This document shows, one piece after another, positions 16,315 to 26,165 of a stretch of 64,000 bases of DNA. Positions within the stretch are counted from its first letter, which is position 1. Every line of letters starts with the position of its first letter. This DNA is from Vibrio furnissii CIP 102972 (lineage in GTDB: Bacteria; Pseudomonadota; Gammaproteobacteria; Enterobacterales; Vibrionaceae), in the NCBI RefSeq assembly GCF_000176175.1, contig NZ_ACZP01000022.1, forward strand, positions 62,068 to 126,067, written 5' to 3'. The notes under the pieces were generated by a model. That model was not told where the DNA came from and did no database searches. It was given only the letters and a program-made list of their open reading frames with translations. A program made the translations under genes and the position numbers.

Positions 16315-16324
16315 CCTCATTACT

Positions 16325-16348
16325 TCTGGCAGCCTCTTGGCTGCCAGA
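16325..16348. terminator. Hairpin between the small ORF and recD
   Basis: TCTGGCAGCC and GGCTGCCAGA form a perfect 10-bp stem with a 4-base TCTT loop. It lacks a T tract on either strand, like the hairpin after argA. Confidence 0.5.
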
Positions 16349-16456
16349 TGAATATCAACACACTCAATCTTCATATCGCGCCCCGATGGCATCACGAACG
16401 GATCACATCACGCACTCCATCGCATCACTGACTCCGAGCATCACAGACGCAGAGCA

Positions 16457-18613
16457 TCACGCAATCGGTTCGTCCGCATCCCGCAATCGTTCCACCAAGC
16501 CACTCGCCCGCTGCGTTTTGAGCTTAATGCCACGTTTGAGCACCCCCATATCGCAATACAGCGCGAGCTGCTTCTTGGCGCGAGTGATGCCAGTGTAAAT
16601 CAACTCTCGGGTGAGAATCGGGCTGAATTCCGGCGGCAAAATCATCACGGTGAACTCAAATTCACTGCCCTGCGATTTGTGAATCGTCATCGCATAGGCG
16701 GTTTCATGTTGCGGTACTCGGCTTGGCAATACCGCTTTGACGCTGCCATCGGGCAGTTCAAAGTAAACTTTCAGCCGCTGCTGCTCATCTTGTTCATCGC
16801 GCAGACAAATTCCGATATCGCCGTTATACAAACCAAGGCCATGATCGTTACGCGTCACCATCACCGGGCGTCCGGCATACCAGATTTCATCCTGCACTTT
16901 AATTTTCTTGCGCGCCGCCAGCGCTCGTTCCATGCGATAGTTGAGGCCGCTGACACCAAAATCCCCTTCTCGCACCGCGCACAATAAACGCGCGCGGCCA
17001 AAGGCCTGCAACGCATCGCGCGCTTTTTCCGCCATGCTTTGCGACGGCGTGAGCGGCGTTGCCATCAACGCCAGATACGGCGAATAGGCGCCCACCAGAG
17101 ATTGCAACATCTGGTTGTAGTGCTCGCTGCTAAGCGCAAAGTGTTGAATGTCGCTAAATGCGTCCTGCCATACTTTATCCACCCACACCGCCTGACCGCT
17201 GTTGACGGCTTTCGCCAACTGACCAATGCCGGAGCGCGCATCGAACCGGTAACTCTTTTGCAGCATGCACAAGCTATCAGCAATGCGATGATCCGCATGG
17301 CGCGGGCTGAGCGCCGCCGGCTGAAAGCCAGTCAACTCAGACAACACACGGCTCTGTTCTTTGCTGTAGCCTTGATAAAGAAACGAGCAGATATCGCCCA
17401 GCACGGCGCCCGCTTCCACCGATGCCAACTGATCTTTATCACCGAGTAGAATCAGCCGCGCGCTGTCTGGCAGCGCATCGACCAATTTGACCATCATCGG
17501 CAAATCGACCATCGACGCTTCATCGACCACCAGCACATCAAGGTGCAGGCGATTGCCTGCATGATGGCGAAACTCAGCGCTGTCAGGAATCGCCCCCAAC
17601 AAGCGGTGAATGGTGCTCGATTCGGTGGGGATCAGCGCTTTGAGCTCAGGTTCGACGGCTAAGCTTGCCACCGCTTTCCCGATCGATTCCGTCAGCCGCG
17701 CAGCCGCTTTCCCCGTCGGTGCCACCAGCTTGATGGTCGGCGTGTGCTGCGCTTGTTGCGCCTGACTGATCAGCGCCGCCAGCAATTTGGTCACGGTGGT
17801 CGTTTTGCCCGTGCCGGGACCGCCAGAAATCACCGCAAAGCGGCGCGTCAGTGCAATCGCGGCTGCCACTTTCTGCCAGTTCAGGCAGTGCGCTTGGGGC
17901 ACCAAGGTCTCCAGCGGCGCAAAATCCTCGCTGCGTTTGGCCTGTTGCAACACACTATCAATCGCTTCCCAATCGAGCCCAGACTCGTCGACCACATCAA
18001 GCATATCGCACACCAGACGCTGACGACCAACCTGATTCAATGCCGACGTTTCTCCCTTACGCTGCAAGGCTTGCTGTAAAAAACGATAGTCGCGGGCAAA
18101 CAACGTATCCAGACGCTGGCGAAGGTTTTGGACTGCCATAGGCTTTAAGATCATGGGTGTCCCAAAGCACTGCAAACGCGCCGCCAAGGTCACTTCATAA
18201 TGCCAATAACGATGCAGGTATAGGCGCTGACCATCAAACATCAGCGGCACCGCTTCACCACGCGCGCCAATCAGCGGCGTGCGCGCCACCAGCGCCGCCC
18301 AATCCACAGACAACCACAGCTGATTTAACGGCAGGGCAGCCTCGCCATACACCCCCAATTTGCTCGCCAGTTCAACCCAGTTGCCCTGTTCATCAACCAG
18401 CGGCAAACAGATATGACCGCGCCCCAGTTCGGCACTGACCGCCGCAGCGGCCAACATCAACGCCGCGCGCTCGTGATCGCTCAGCGTCTCCACGTCGCTT
18501 TGTTGTGCGAGGAAATGCGCAAACTGGTAATCGAGCTGGCGCAGGGCGCCCTGCCCCGCCAGTTGCTTTAACTGCGCGCTCACCTGCGTGAAATCCAAAC
18601 AGACATCCATCAT
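16457..18613 (-). CDS. recD: Exodeoxyribonuclease V subunit alpha (RecD helicase)
   Basis: This 718-residue superfamily 1B helicase is longer than E. coli RecD (608), mainly through an extended region around motif II and beyond. Walker A is ISGGPGTGKTTTVTKLLAAL (near residue 263) and Walker B is VLVVDEASMVDLPMM. The C-terminal motif is AYAMTIHKSQGSEFEFTVMILP. It is the 5'-to-3' motor of the RecBCD enzyme, which processes double-strand ends and loads RecA. The start overlaps the recB stop by four bases. The insert between LGDICSFLYQGYSKEQSRVLSELTGFQP and the SYRFD motif accounts for part of the extra length. Confidence 0.95.
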   Translation of the reverse strand: MMDVCLDFTQVSAQLKQLAGQGALRQLDYQFAHFLAQQSDVETLSDHERAALMLAAAAVSAELGRGHICLPLVDEQGNWVELASKLGVYGEAALPLNQLWLSVDWAALVARTPLIGARGEAVPLMFDGQRLYLHRYWHYEVTLAARLQCFGTPMILKPMAVQNLRQRLDTLFARDYRFLQQALQRKGETSALNQVGRQRLVCDMLDVVDESGLDWEAIDSVLQQAKRSEDFAPLETLVPQAHCLNWQKVAAAIALTRRFAVISGGPGTGKTTTVTKLLAALISQAQQAQHTPTIKLVAPTGKAAARLTESIGKAVASLAVEPELKALIPTESSTIHRLLGAIPDSAEFRHHAGNRLHLDVLVVDEASMVDLPMMVKLVDALPDSARLILLGDKDQLASVEAGAVLGDICSFLYQGYSKEQSRVLSELTGFQPAALSPRHADHRIADSLCMLQKSYRFDARSGIGQLAKAVNSGQAVWVDKVWQDAFSDIQHFALSSEHYNQMLQSLVGAYSPYLALMATPLTPSQSMAEKARDALQAFGRARLLCAVREGDFGVSGLNYRMERALAARKKIKVQDEIWYAGRPVMVTRNDHGLGLYNGDIGICLRDEQDEQQRLKVYFELPDGSVKAVLPSRVPQHETAYAMTIHKSQGSEFEFTVMILPPEFSPILTRELIYTGITRAKKQLALYCDMGVLKRGIKLKTQRASGLVERLRDADEPIA

Positions 18614-21600
18614 AAATCCAACTCCATCTGTCCGGCGGACGTGGTGCGCGCCGTCACCACTTTGCCCTGAATCAGTTCATCCAGCTCTTCCAACATCGCC
18701 TGACTCGGCTTGGCGCTGAAAATGCCGTGTTGCGACGAGCCATCCATACCGCGTAAAAACAGGTAATAGACGCCGCCAAAGTGCTGCTGATAGTCATAGC
18801 CCGCCAAACGGCTTCGTAGAAAACGGTGCAGCGCCAGCGCATAGAGCTGATACTGCAAATCGTAGCGGTGCTCAGCCATCGCCTGCGCTAACCGCTCGCC
18901 CTGATACGCGGCGACTTCATCGCCCAGATGGTTGGATTTCCAGTCCAGCACGTAATATTTGCCCTGATGTTCAAACACCAAGTCGATAAAGCCTTTCAGC
19001 ATGCCCTGTACGGTGTAGAAGCCGAGATCGCCCGCTTTGGCCGATAGCGGATCGTGGCGCTGCACCACACGGTTCAGGGCGGGCGCACTGAGCACCTCGA
19101 TGGGCAGTAAAAACTCCATCTCGGTCAGGCGCTGATGCGGCGCTTTTTGGTTGAGGCACAAGTCTTTGCCGTTGAGTGGCGTGCGCAGCACGGTATCCAC
19201 CAGCAATTGCAGCACAGGCAGCCACTCGGCATCGATCTGCTCGCGCTCCATCAAGTCGGCAATAATACGCGTGTTGTGTTCATCGCTGGCTGGTTGGGTG
19301 AACTCCACTTCTTCAAACAGGCTGTGCAGAAATGTGCCGGGCTGCGCGCCGCGCGGGAAGGTGAAAATCGAGCGCTCGGGTTCAGCCAATGCCGCCTCAT
19401 CGTGCTCATCCGCCGAGTCGACATCAAAGCCACCGATTTCAAAGCTCGCATCATGCTGATGACTGCCCTGTTTGACCAATCCGGAATAACTGGTGATGCG
19501 CCACAGGCGATCAATCTCGTGGCTCAGCGAACGCGCGCTCAGCGGTGGCAATGGCTCAGCCAACGGCACAAATACCGACTCAGGCACAGCGGGTGGCTCC
19601 GTGACCGCGACACACGCCAGCGCCGTGTGTTGATGCAGTGATTCTGCGAGCAGCGCCAAGCCGCCTTGCTGGGCATTTTGCAGCAGATAACCCAGTGCGC
19701 TGTGATGCACGCCGGTCGGTTCTTTGCTGGAACGGCCGTTGCGCAGCGGCGCCACGCCAATAAAACAGCCGTACACGGCGCGGGTCAGCGCCACATAAAT
19801 CAGACGTAGATCTTCCGCCAGACGCTCTTTGTCCGCCTGTTGAATCGAGGCTTCCTGACCGCTGATGTCCAGCAAAGTCTGGCCACTGCTGGCATCGTAA
19901 TATTTGCCTTCGCTCGCTTCGCGATAGCTGAGTACAAAGGGTAAAAACACCAACTCGTACTCCAGACCTTTGGATTTGTGGATGGTGACGATCTGCACCA
20001 GATTACGCTCAGATTCCAAGCGCTGAATCGCCTCATCGCTGCCGCCCAGCCCTTGCTCGGCATCAGCGATCGATTGCGCCAACCAGCGCAGCAGGCCATG
20101 ATCGCTGTCGATCTCCTGCGTCGCTTGTTGCAGCAATTCACTCAGGTGCATGAAATCCGTCAGTTGACGTTCGCCGTCGGGTTCTTCCAGCCAGCGCTCG
20201 GCAATATGACGCAGACTCAGCACCGCGCGCAGCATCGGCAGCACACCGCGATCGAGCCACAACTGACGATACTGTTTGAATTCGTTCAGCGCGTTTTCCC
20301 ACTCATTTTCATCGTTATTGAGCGCGTCCAACTGCTGCGCATTGAGCGCAAACAAGGGGGAAGCGAGCGCCGCGCGCATGGCGCGATCGTTGTCCGGGGT
20401 CAGCACCGCTTGCAGCAGACGCTGCATATCCGGCGCAATCGTGCTGGTAAACACACTGTCGCGGTTCGAGAGATACACGCTGGCAATGCCTTGCTGAGCC
20501 AGCGCCTCTTTGATCAAGCGCCCTTCATTTCCGGTGCGCACCAGCACTGCGATGTCACCCGCCTGAATGCTGTCGCCCGCTTGAATACTGTCGCTGGCTT
20601 GAATAGCTCCGCCGTGACGAAACTGCGCCTTTCCTTGCTGCGCCGCCGTCAGAATGGTTTGAATCTGGCTTGCGGTCGCCGCCGCCATGGTGTCGAGATA
20701 CGCGCCTTTGGTCACCGGCGCGTCGGCCGCCATTGACCAGTAGGTCAGCGCAGGTTGCACCTCTCCGTTCAGCAGCCAAGCACGGCCACCCGCTTTCGGG
20801 CTGGCGCTGACCGGCAAAAACGGAATGTCGTTGTCGTAAATAAACGGGCTGTCTGGCAGGGTAAACACTTGATTTACCGCCGCCACCATGTCGGCGCTGG
20901 AGCGCCAGTTGGTGCCGAGCGTGTAGTGCGCGCTCACCTGATTACGCGCTTTGATGTAGGTAAAAATATCCGCGCCACGAAAGCCGTAAATCGCCTGTTT
21001 CGGGTCGCCGATCATAAACAGACCGCACTGCGGATGCGGCAAATAAATGCGGCTAAAAATGCTGTATTGCAGCGGGTCGGTGTCCTGGAATTCGTCGATC
21101 ATCGCCACCGGATAGAGCGTGCGAATGCGCGCCGCCAGCGTGCCTTCATCATCACCATCCAGCGATGCGGACAACTGAGTCAGCAGGTCATCGAACGACA
21201 GCCACTGCTTGCTGGCTTTGGCTTTCGCCAGCAGCGTGCGACAGTGAGTGATCGCGTGCGCCAACAGCGGCGCTTCCAAGCTGACCGGCTCTGCCAAAAA
21301 CGCCTGCACGGCCTCAAACACGGCATGACGCGGTGCGTCGCCCGATGGCGTTTTCTCTACCAGCACATCCTGAGCAAAACGCGCCAGCTTGTCCGACACC
21401 TCGTAACCATGGGTTGGCTGCGCCGCCCAATCCGACACCGCGGCGATCCACTCCGGCAATGATTTCTTGGTGTAGCTGCGCTTGTTAATGCCGGAATTGG
21501 CGATGCAATCATGAATGTCATCGGCCGCCGCCAGCCACGCTGCTTTCATCGCCTCAATGCGAGTCAGGTTGTGTTGATGCAGCGCCGCGAGGTCACCCTC

Positions 21601-22254
21601 CATCACCGGCGTTGTCAGCGACAGCGGCGCGCCCGTCAGATAGCCGCCGATTTTTTCCAGCAGCGCTGCCGGCGATGCCCACAAGCGGCGCACTTCCGCA
21701 GCCAGATTGAGCGGCAACGGATAAAACTGACGGCGCCAGTAATCGGCCACCACTTGCGCTTTCAGATGGCTTTCATCGGTGACAAATTCGTTGTTGAAAC
21801 GGCTGCCAGACTCAAATGCGTTTTGCGTCAGCATGCGCTGACAAAAGCCGTGAATGGTGTAAACCGCCGCTTCATCCATTTGGCGCTCCGCGTTAAGCAA
21901 GAGCCGTGTCGCCAGTGGGTGATCGACAAATTCCGCCAGCAACGGCTGAATCACCGGGTCATCACTTTTCCCGCGGCTGAACGCCAGACGCGCATCGTGA
22001 ATGCGGGCGCGAATTCGGTCTCGCAACTCAGCGGTCGCCGCTTCGGTAAAGGTCACCACCAGAATCTGATCGACCGTCAACGCGCTGGCGTGACGGGTGT
22101 GTTCACTCCCGTGACCAAGCAGCAAACGCAGATACAATCCGGCGATGGTAAAGGTTTTCCCCGTACCCGCCGACGCTTCAATCAGACGCGCGCCGTGCAG
22201 CGGAAACGTCATGGTTTCCAGTGGCGTCGCAGTGATGTTGGCAGTGACACTCAT
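18610..22254 (-). CDS. recB: Exodeoxyribonuclease V subunit beta (RecB helicase-nuclease)
   Basis: This 1214-residue UvrD/Rep-family helicase-nuclease has Walker A in LIEASAGTGKTFTIAGLYLR (near residue 25) and motif II VAMIDEFQDTDPLQY. Motif VI lies near LRLIYVALTRAVYG. The C-terminal RecB nuclease domain shows the catalytic YYVLDWKSNHLGD. It supplies the 3'-to-5' motor and the nuclease of RecBCD. An odd feature is a three-unit repeat, AIQASD-SIQAGD-SIQAGD (near residue 555), encoded by three 18-bp direct repeats. It overlaps recD by four bases. A 295-base gap separates it from recC, where E. coli has the protease gene ptrA. Confidence 0.95.
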   Translation of the reverse strand: MSVTANITATPLETMTFPLHGARLIEASAGTGKTFTIAGLYLRLLLGHGSEHTRHASALTVDQILVVTFTEAATAELRDRIRARIHDARLAFSRGKSDDPVIQPLLAEFVDHPLATRLLLNAERQMDEAAVYTIHGFCQRMLTQNAFESGSRFNNEFVTDESHLKAQVVADYWRRQFYPLPLNLAAEVRRLWASPAALLEKIGGYLTGAPLSLTTPVMEGDLAALHQHNLTRIEAMKAAWLAAADDIHDCIANSGINKRSYTKKSLPEWIAAVSDWAAQPTHGYEVSDKLARFAQDVLVEKTPSGDAPRHAVFEAVQAFLAEPVSLEAPLLAHAITHCRTLLAKAKASKQWLSFDDLLTQLSASLDGDDEGTLAARIRTLYPVAMIDEFQDTDPLQYSIFSRIYLPHPQCGLFMIGDPKQAIYGFRGADIFTYIKARNQVSAHYTLGTNWRSSADMVAAVNQVFTLPDSPFIYDNDIPFLPVSASPKAGGRAWLLNGEVQPALTYWSMAADAPVTKGAYLDTMAAATASQIQTILTAAQQGKAQFRHGGAIQASDSIQAGDSIQAGDIAVLVRTGNEGRLIKEALAQQGIASVYLSNRDSVFTSTIAPDMQRLLQAVLTPDNDRAMRAALASPLFALNAQQLDALNNDENEWENALNEFKQYRQLWLDRGVLPMLRAVLSLRHIAERWLEEPDGERQLTDFMHLSELLQQATQEIDSDHGLLRWLAQSIADAEQGLGGSDEAIQRLESERNLVQIVTIHKSKGLEYELVFLPFVLSYREASEGKYYDASSGQTLLDISGQEASIQQADKERLAEDLRLIYVALTRAVYGCFIGVAPLRNGRSSKEPTGVHHSALGYLLQNAQQGGLALLAESLHQHTALACVAVTEPPAVPESVFVPLAEPLPPLSARSLSHEIDRLWRITSYSGLVKQGSHQHDASFEIGGFDVDSADEHDEAALAEPERSIFTFPRGAQPGTFLHSLFEEVEFTQPASDEHNTRIIADLMEREQIDAEWLPVLQLLVDTVLRTPLNGKDLCLNQKAPHQRLTEMEFLLPIEVLSAPALNRVVQRHDPLSAKAGDLGFYTVQGMLKGFIDLVFEHQGKYYVLDWKSNHLGDEVAAYQGERLAQAMAEHRYDLQYQLYALALHRFLRSRLAGYDYQQHFGGVYYLFLRGMDGSSQHGIFSAKPSQAMLEELDELIQGKVVTARTTSAGQMELDL
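20554..20607. repeat. Three 18-bp tandem repeats inside recB
   Basis: GTCACCCGCCTGAATGCT, GTCGCCCGCTTGAATACT and GTCGCTGGCTTGAATAGC follow one another in frame within recB. On the coding strand they give AIQASD, SIQAGD and SIQAGD, just before the conserved IAVLVRTG helicase motif. Confidence 0.85.
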
Positions 22255-22549
22255 ATTTCCAGTTGCCTTTGGGTCATTATTCGAAAATTTATGTGATCCG
22301 AATTAAATAATTCTATGAATCTGTGCAAAAACTTGCCCAGACAGAAGGTTATGGGATCGGACTCACAGCGCGCACCATATTGGATCATTACACTGCACCC
22401 CATTGATGCAGCCCTGCTTGCCATCTACCGAATCATGGTCCCTCTGACCTGTGGCCGTACAGCGAACGCCCTACACCAATAATGATTTTCTGGCGGCCAC
22501 TCTACTCTCTTCCCGATATTCGATGCTTCCCAACATTCGATGCTAACCA
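22255..22549. other. recC-recB intergenic gap without a supported gene
   Basis: These 295 bases hold no open frame that I can support and no terminator. In E. coli the large protease gene ptrA occupies this place; no remnant of its zinc-binding HxxEH region is recognisable. Near 22520-22545 the phrase ATTCGATGCT occurs twice (after GAT and after AAC). The stretch next to recB (22270-22330) is AT-rich, so a private recB promoter is possible. Confidence 0.6.
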
Positions 22550-25500
22550 TCATGCCTGACTGGCCTTCTCGATTGAGATGTGGTCGGCGTAATCGCGCAA
22601 CTGTAAACGCGGTGCCTGCAAGACCAAACTCGCCAACACACGCACCTGATGCGCCAGTTCGTCCGTCCATTGCGGCCACAAACGCGCGATGTAATGGTTG
22701 TTGCCTTCGCCGCTGGTCATGAAACCGTCATTAAACGTCTCGGCCATCTTCTTGAGCGATTTTTCTTCATCGTCGACCCATTGCCCGCGGCTAAATCCAG
22801 CTTCAACACTGGCCAACGCTGTTTTCGGGAAATAGGCCAGCGGCGCAGTCATGCCTTGGTAATAAAGGCGCGCCAATTCGTTCAGTTGCGCGAGTGCCAG
22901 CGCCGCGCTCTCACTGGCGTTGGCATTCAATGGCGGCAGCACCTGATGCACCACGCCGTCTTTGCGATCGTAGCCAATCACATGCGTGATCAAGTTGGCG
23001 CCCGATGCCGCTGCCGCCAGATGGTCGATCCACGCCGCCAGCATATCTTCCGAGCGAATCGCACCGCTGCGATAGCGCACCAGCCCCGATTGATAGCGCC
23101 GTGTCAGCCAGCCACTTAAATGCACCGGACGTGATTGGCCGAGCGCCGTGAGGGTCAGGTTGACATCGAGATCATCAAGCGGCGCCTGACAGAGAAATTG
23201 GACTTTTTCGACCAGCTCTTCGGCTTGCACGCGGTTGGTCTCAAATTCTAACTCACCAAACGCGCCGACCGGCAGCTTGCCTTGCGCGCGCTGCTGCTTA
23301 TTGAACTGCGCCAACACTTCGTCACGCGCCTGCGCCGAGGGCGCATTGAGCAAGCCGTCCAACAGCGCGTCACGCAGCTGATAGCTGGCAAGGCCACCGA
23401 GCGCGAACGGCTCATCGTCTTCCATCACCGGCAAAGGCGGCTCAAACACCACTTTCAGGCGGCGATTGAAGAAATATTGCACCGGTAAGCGCCAAAAACG
23501 TTGCAGCTCGACCAGATCCAATTCCAGCGGGTAAATCGCATCGAGCAGATAATCATCCAACGCGCGATGGAAAGTGCCACTCGCGGTGCCTTGACGCAGC
23601 GCGGCAGGCAGCCACTCTTTGGCATAGCTGCCGACATCGGTCAAAAACGCTTGTGGGCTGAAGGGCACCATGGCATGAGTGAACTGCAACTGTTCAATCA
23701 GGCGCGCGCCGGACTCATCACTCGGCAGCGCTTCATCGCCGGCCAAGCAATAGTTCTGCTGGCAATATTCCAGCAATTCGGTCACCAGCACCGACGGCAC
23801 GCGTTCGGTGTTGTCCTGAATCGAGCGGCCCACGTAACTGATGTACAAGGTATGCTGCGCGGAAAGCATCGCTTCGAGGAACAGATAACGGTCGTCATCG
23901 CGGCGCGAGCGATCGCCCGGACGTGTGCGGCCGTTCATTAAATCAAACCCTTCCGGCGGCATGGAACGCGGGTAAACCCCATCATTCATCCCCAACAGGC
24001 AGACGACGTTAAATGGAATCGAACGCATCGGCATCAGGGTACAGAAGTTGACCTGACCGGCGAGAAAACGCTGGCTGACGCGCGTTCCAGACAGCTTGTC
24101 GTGCAGGTACTGCCCCATGATGGCGGGCGATATCGCGTCTGCGTATCCGGCGTCGGCGAGCTGCTCTTTGAGCGCCGCGAGCGTGTCGCGAATCGATTTG
24201 AGCGCCATCTCACCATCCAGATCGACGCTGAAACAGTCATCAAGCAGCGATGACAGTAGTTCACGCCACGCCTCAATGGGCTGCGTTTGCGCCAGTCGCT
24301 GACGGTAATCGCTGATGGTGTCGATGAAATGCGCCAGTTTGCCAGCGAGTTCCGCGCTCATGCCCTGCACTTCGTTGTACGGTGCCATGGCGTGACCGCC
24401 CGCTTCAAACAAACCAACCGATGACGGCATCGCATAGCCCAGCAACATGCGGGCAATGCCGAACTGCCAAGTGTTCTGATGGGTCTGCGGCAACTCAAAC
24501 TCTTGTGCAGTCGCGTCGTTGAGCCCCCAGCGAATGCCCGACTCTTCGACCCAGCGTTTGGCGGTGTCAAATTCGCTCGCATCAAGTGCAAAGCGCGCCA
24601 TCATCGCTGGCGTTTCCAGAAGTTCCAGTAATTCCGACGCCAGACAGCGTGATTGTGGCAACGCGACCAACTGCATAAACGCATTGAGAATCGGACTTTC
24701 CTGATCGGCAGTGCGGTCGGAAATCGAATACGGAATGAAACGTTCTCCCGGCGCGTTACCAAACACCGCCTGAATGTAAGGGCTGTAGGCGTTGATGTCG
24801 GCCACCATCACAATGATGTCGCGCGGTTTGAGTTCCGGATCGCGGTCAAACATCGCCAGCAATTCGTCGTGCAGCACTTCCACTTCCCGCATCGGGCTAT
24901 GGCAGGCATGCAGCGTCAGCGAGCGATCGCCGTGAGGCAGTGCGGGTTTGTGCGCGCTGCTGTCCAGCAACGTGTCGTCTTGATGTTCTTCGAGATGCAG
25001 AATGTCGGCCTGCAACTGATGCAGCAGCGAATCCCGCGGCACATCAATAAACAGTTCATGCTCTTCGTTGTCGCTTTGCGCCAGCAAATAGAGATTATCG
25101 CGTCCGAGTTTGCCCATCGAGGCCAACAAACTGTTGCCGACGGCTTGCGCGGTGTGCAGCTCATCGCCCGCGTAATCGTCCAGCTCGCCTTTCAGTGGCG
25201 AGACTTCCCCCTCAACCGTAAAGGTGTGTGTCTCCGCGTTGGGATGGAGGACCAATTGTTTGCGGCGCTGACTTTCCACCCGCGCCAGATATTTACGGTC
25301 GCGAATATCGCCCCAGTAATGCTGACATGGGTTGGTAAACATCAGATGCACGTCAATGTGTTCGCCGAGCGCTTTGAGGGCGTCCATGTAACGAGGGGGC
25401 AGCGACGAGATGCCAAAGATAAACAGGCGTTTCGGCAGCGCAGCGCGCAGCGCCTCATCGTGCGTCAGATCGATGTGCGCTAAGGCGTCGATGAAGCTTT

Positions 25501-26071
25501 GGTAGAGGTTGGCACGGTGATAATGCGATTGGCCTTGCGCCAGCGTGTAATCGTAGAGCGCTTTCCACAACACCGGCTGCCACGGGTGCTCCCCGTCGAT
25601 TTCGGCCACGCTTTCCCCCGCTTCCCAATGGGCGATCCAGTCGGGGCGATACACCAAGTAACCATCGAAAATATCGGCGATTTTTTCTGCCAGTTGGTAG
25701 AGCTTCGATTGGTCGGTATCGTCTTGCAGGTAGCGGCGCAGCGGCGCGAACACATCCTGATCCAACTGCGAGGGCAGCAGTTCCATCAGTTTCCAGGTCA
25801 TCGCTTCTTTGTTGAAGGCACTGCGTTTGGGCACGTTCGGCAACACCTGAGTGAACATCTCCCAGATGAAAGTTGCCGGCAGTGGAAAATCGAGATTGGC
25901 CGCAACACCGAGCTCTTGCGCCAGCGCCATTTTCAGCCACTGCGACATCCCCGGGCTTTGTACCAGAATCTGCTCTTTCTCAAACGGATTGGCCAGTGGA
26001 TCGTTTTTAATCAGATGCACCAGCAGAATCTTCAGCGTATCAACTTTGTTGGCGTGGTAAACGGTAAACAC
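22550..26071 (-). CDS. recC: Exodeoxyribonuclease V subunit gamma (RecC)
   Basis: This 1173-residue protein begins MFTVYHANKVDTLKILLVHLI, the conserved RecC opening, with GTG as start codon. RecC has helicase- and nuclease-like folds without catalytic residues and reads the Chi sequence while RecB and RecD unwind DNA. Recognisable RecC stretches include VQSPGMSQWLKMALAQELGVAANLDF, DIIVMVADINAYSPYIQAVFG and CLLGMNDGVYPRS. It is the first gene of the recC-recB-recD cluster. A TTGTCA hexamer around 70 bases upstream may be the -35 element. Confidence 0.95.
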   Translation of the reverse strand: MFTVYHANKVDTLKILLVHLIKNDPLANPFEKEQILVQSPGMSQWLKMALAQELGVAANLDFPLPATFIWEMFTQVLPNVPKRSAFNKEAMTWKLMELLPSQLDQDVFAPLRRYLQDDTDQSKLYQLAEKIADIFDGYLVYRPDWIAHWEAGESVAEIDGEHPWQPVLWKALYDYTLAQGQSHYHRANLYQSFIDALAHIDLTHDEALRAALPKRLFIFGISSLPPRYMDALKALGEHIDVHLMFTNPCQHYWGDIRDRKYLARVESQRRKQLVLHPNAETHTFTVEGEVSPLKGELDDYAGDELHTAQAVGNSLLASMGKLGRDNLYLLAQSDNEEHELFIDVPRDSLLHQLQADILHLEEHQDDTLLDSSAHKPALPHGDRSLTLHACHSPMREVEVLHDELLAMFDRDPELKPRDIIVMVADINAYSPYIQAVFGNAPGERFIPYSISDRTADQESPILNAFMQLVALPQSRCLASELLELLETPAMMARFALDASEFDTAKRWVEESGIRWGLNDATAQEFELPQTHQNTWQFGIARMLLGYAMPSSVGLFEAGGHAMAPYNEVQGMSAELAGKLAHFIDTISDYRQRLAQTQPIEAWRELLSSLLDDCFSVDLDGEMALKSIRDTLAALKEQLADAGYADAISPAIMGQYLHDKLSGTRVSQRFLAGQVNFCTLMPMRSIPFNVVCLLGMNDGVYPRSMPPEGFDLMNGRTRPGDRSRRDDDRYLFLEAMLSAQHTLYISYVGRSIQDNTERVPSVLVTELLEYCQQNYCLAGDEALPSDESGARLIEQLQFTHAMVPFSPQAFLTDVGSYAKEWLPAALRQGTASGTFHRALDDYLLDAIYPLELDLVELQRFWRLPVQYFFNRRLKVVFEPPLPVMEDDEPFALGGLASYQLRDALLDGLLNAPSAQARDEVLAQFNKQQRAQGKLPVGAFGELEFETNRVQAEELVEKVQFLCQAPLDDLDVNLTLTALGQSRPVHLSGWLTRRYQSGLVRYRSGAIRSEDMLAAWIDHLAAAASGANLITHVIGYDRKDGVVHQVLPPLNANASESAALALAQLNELARLYYQGMTAPLAYFPKTALASVEAGFSRGQWVDDEEKSLKKMAETFNDGFMTSGEGNNHYIARLWPQWTDELAHQVRVLASLVLQAPRLQLRDYADHISIEKASQA

Positions 26072-26165
26072 AATGCACTCATGCTGCTCTAGCTTTCATA
26101 GCCACTGAGATTAGCATAAGTGCATTTGAGGAATGACAATTTTGCGGTTTTCGATGCGCAAAGGG

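Noticed and set aside
22425..22679. 84-codon minus-strand frame overlapping the end of recC and the recC-recB gap
   Set aside because: It overlaps recC in another frame, has no ribosome site and no family-like features.
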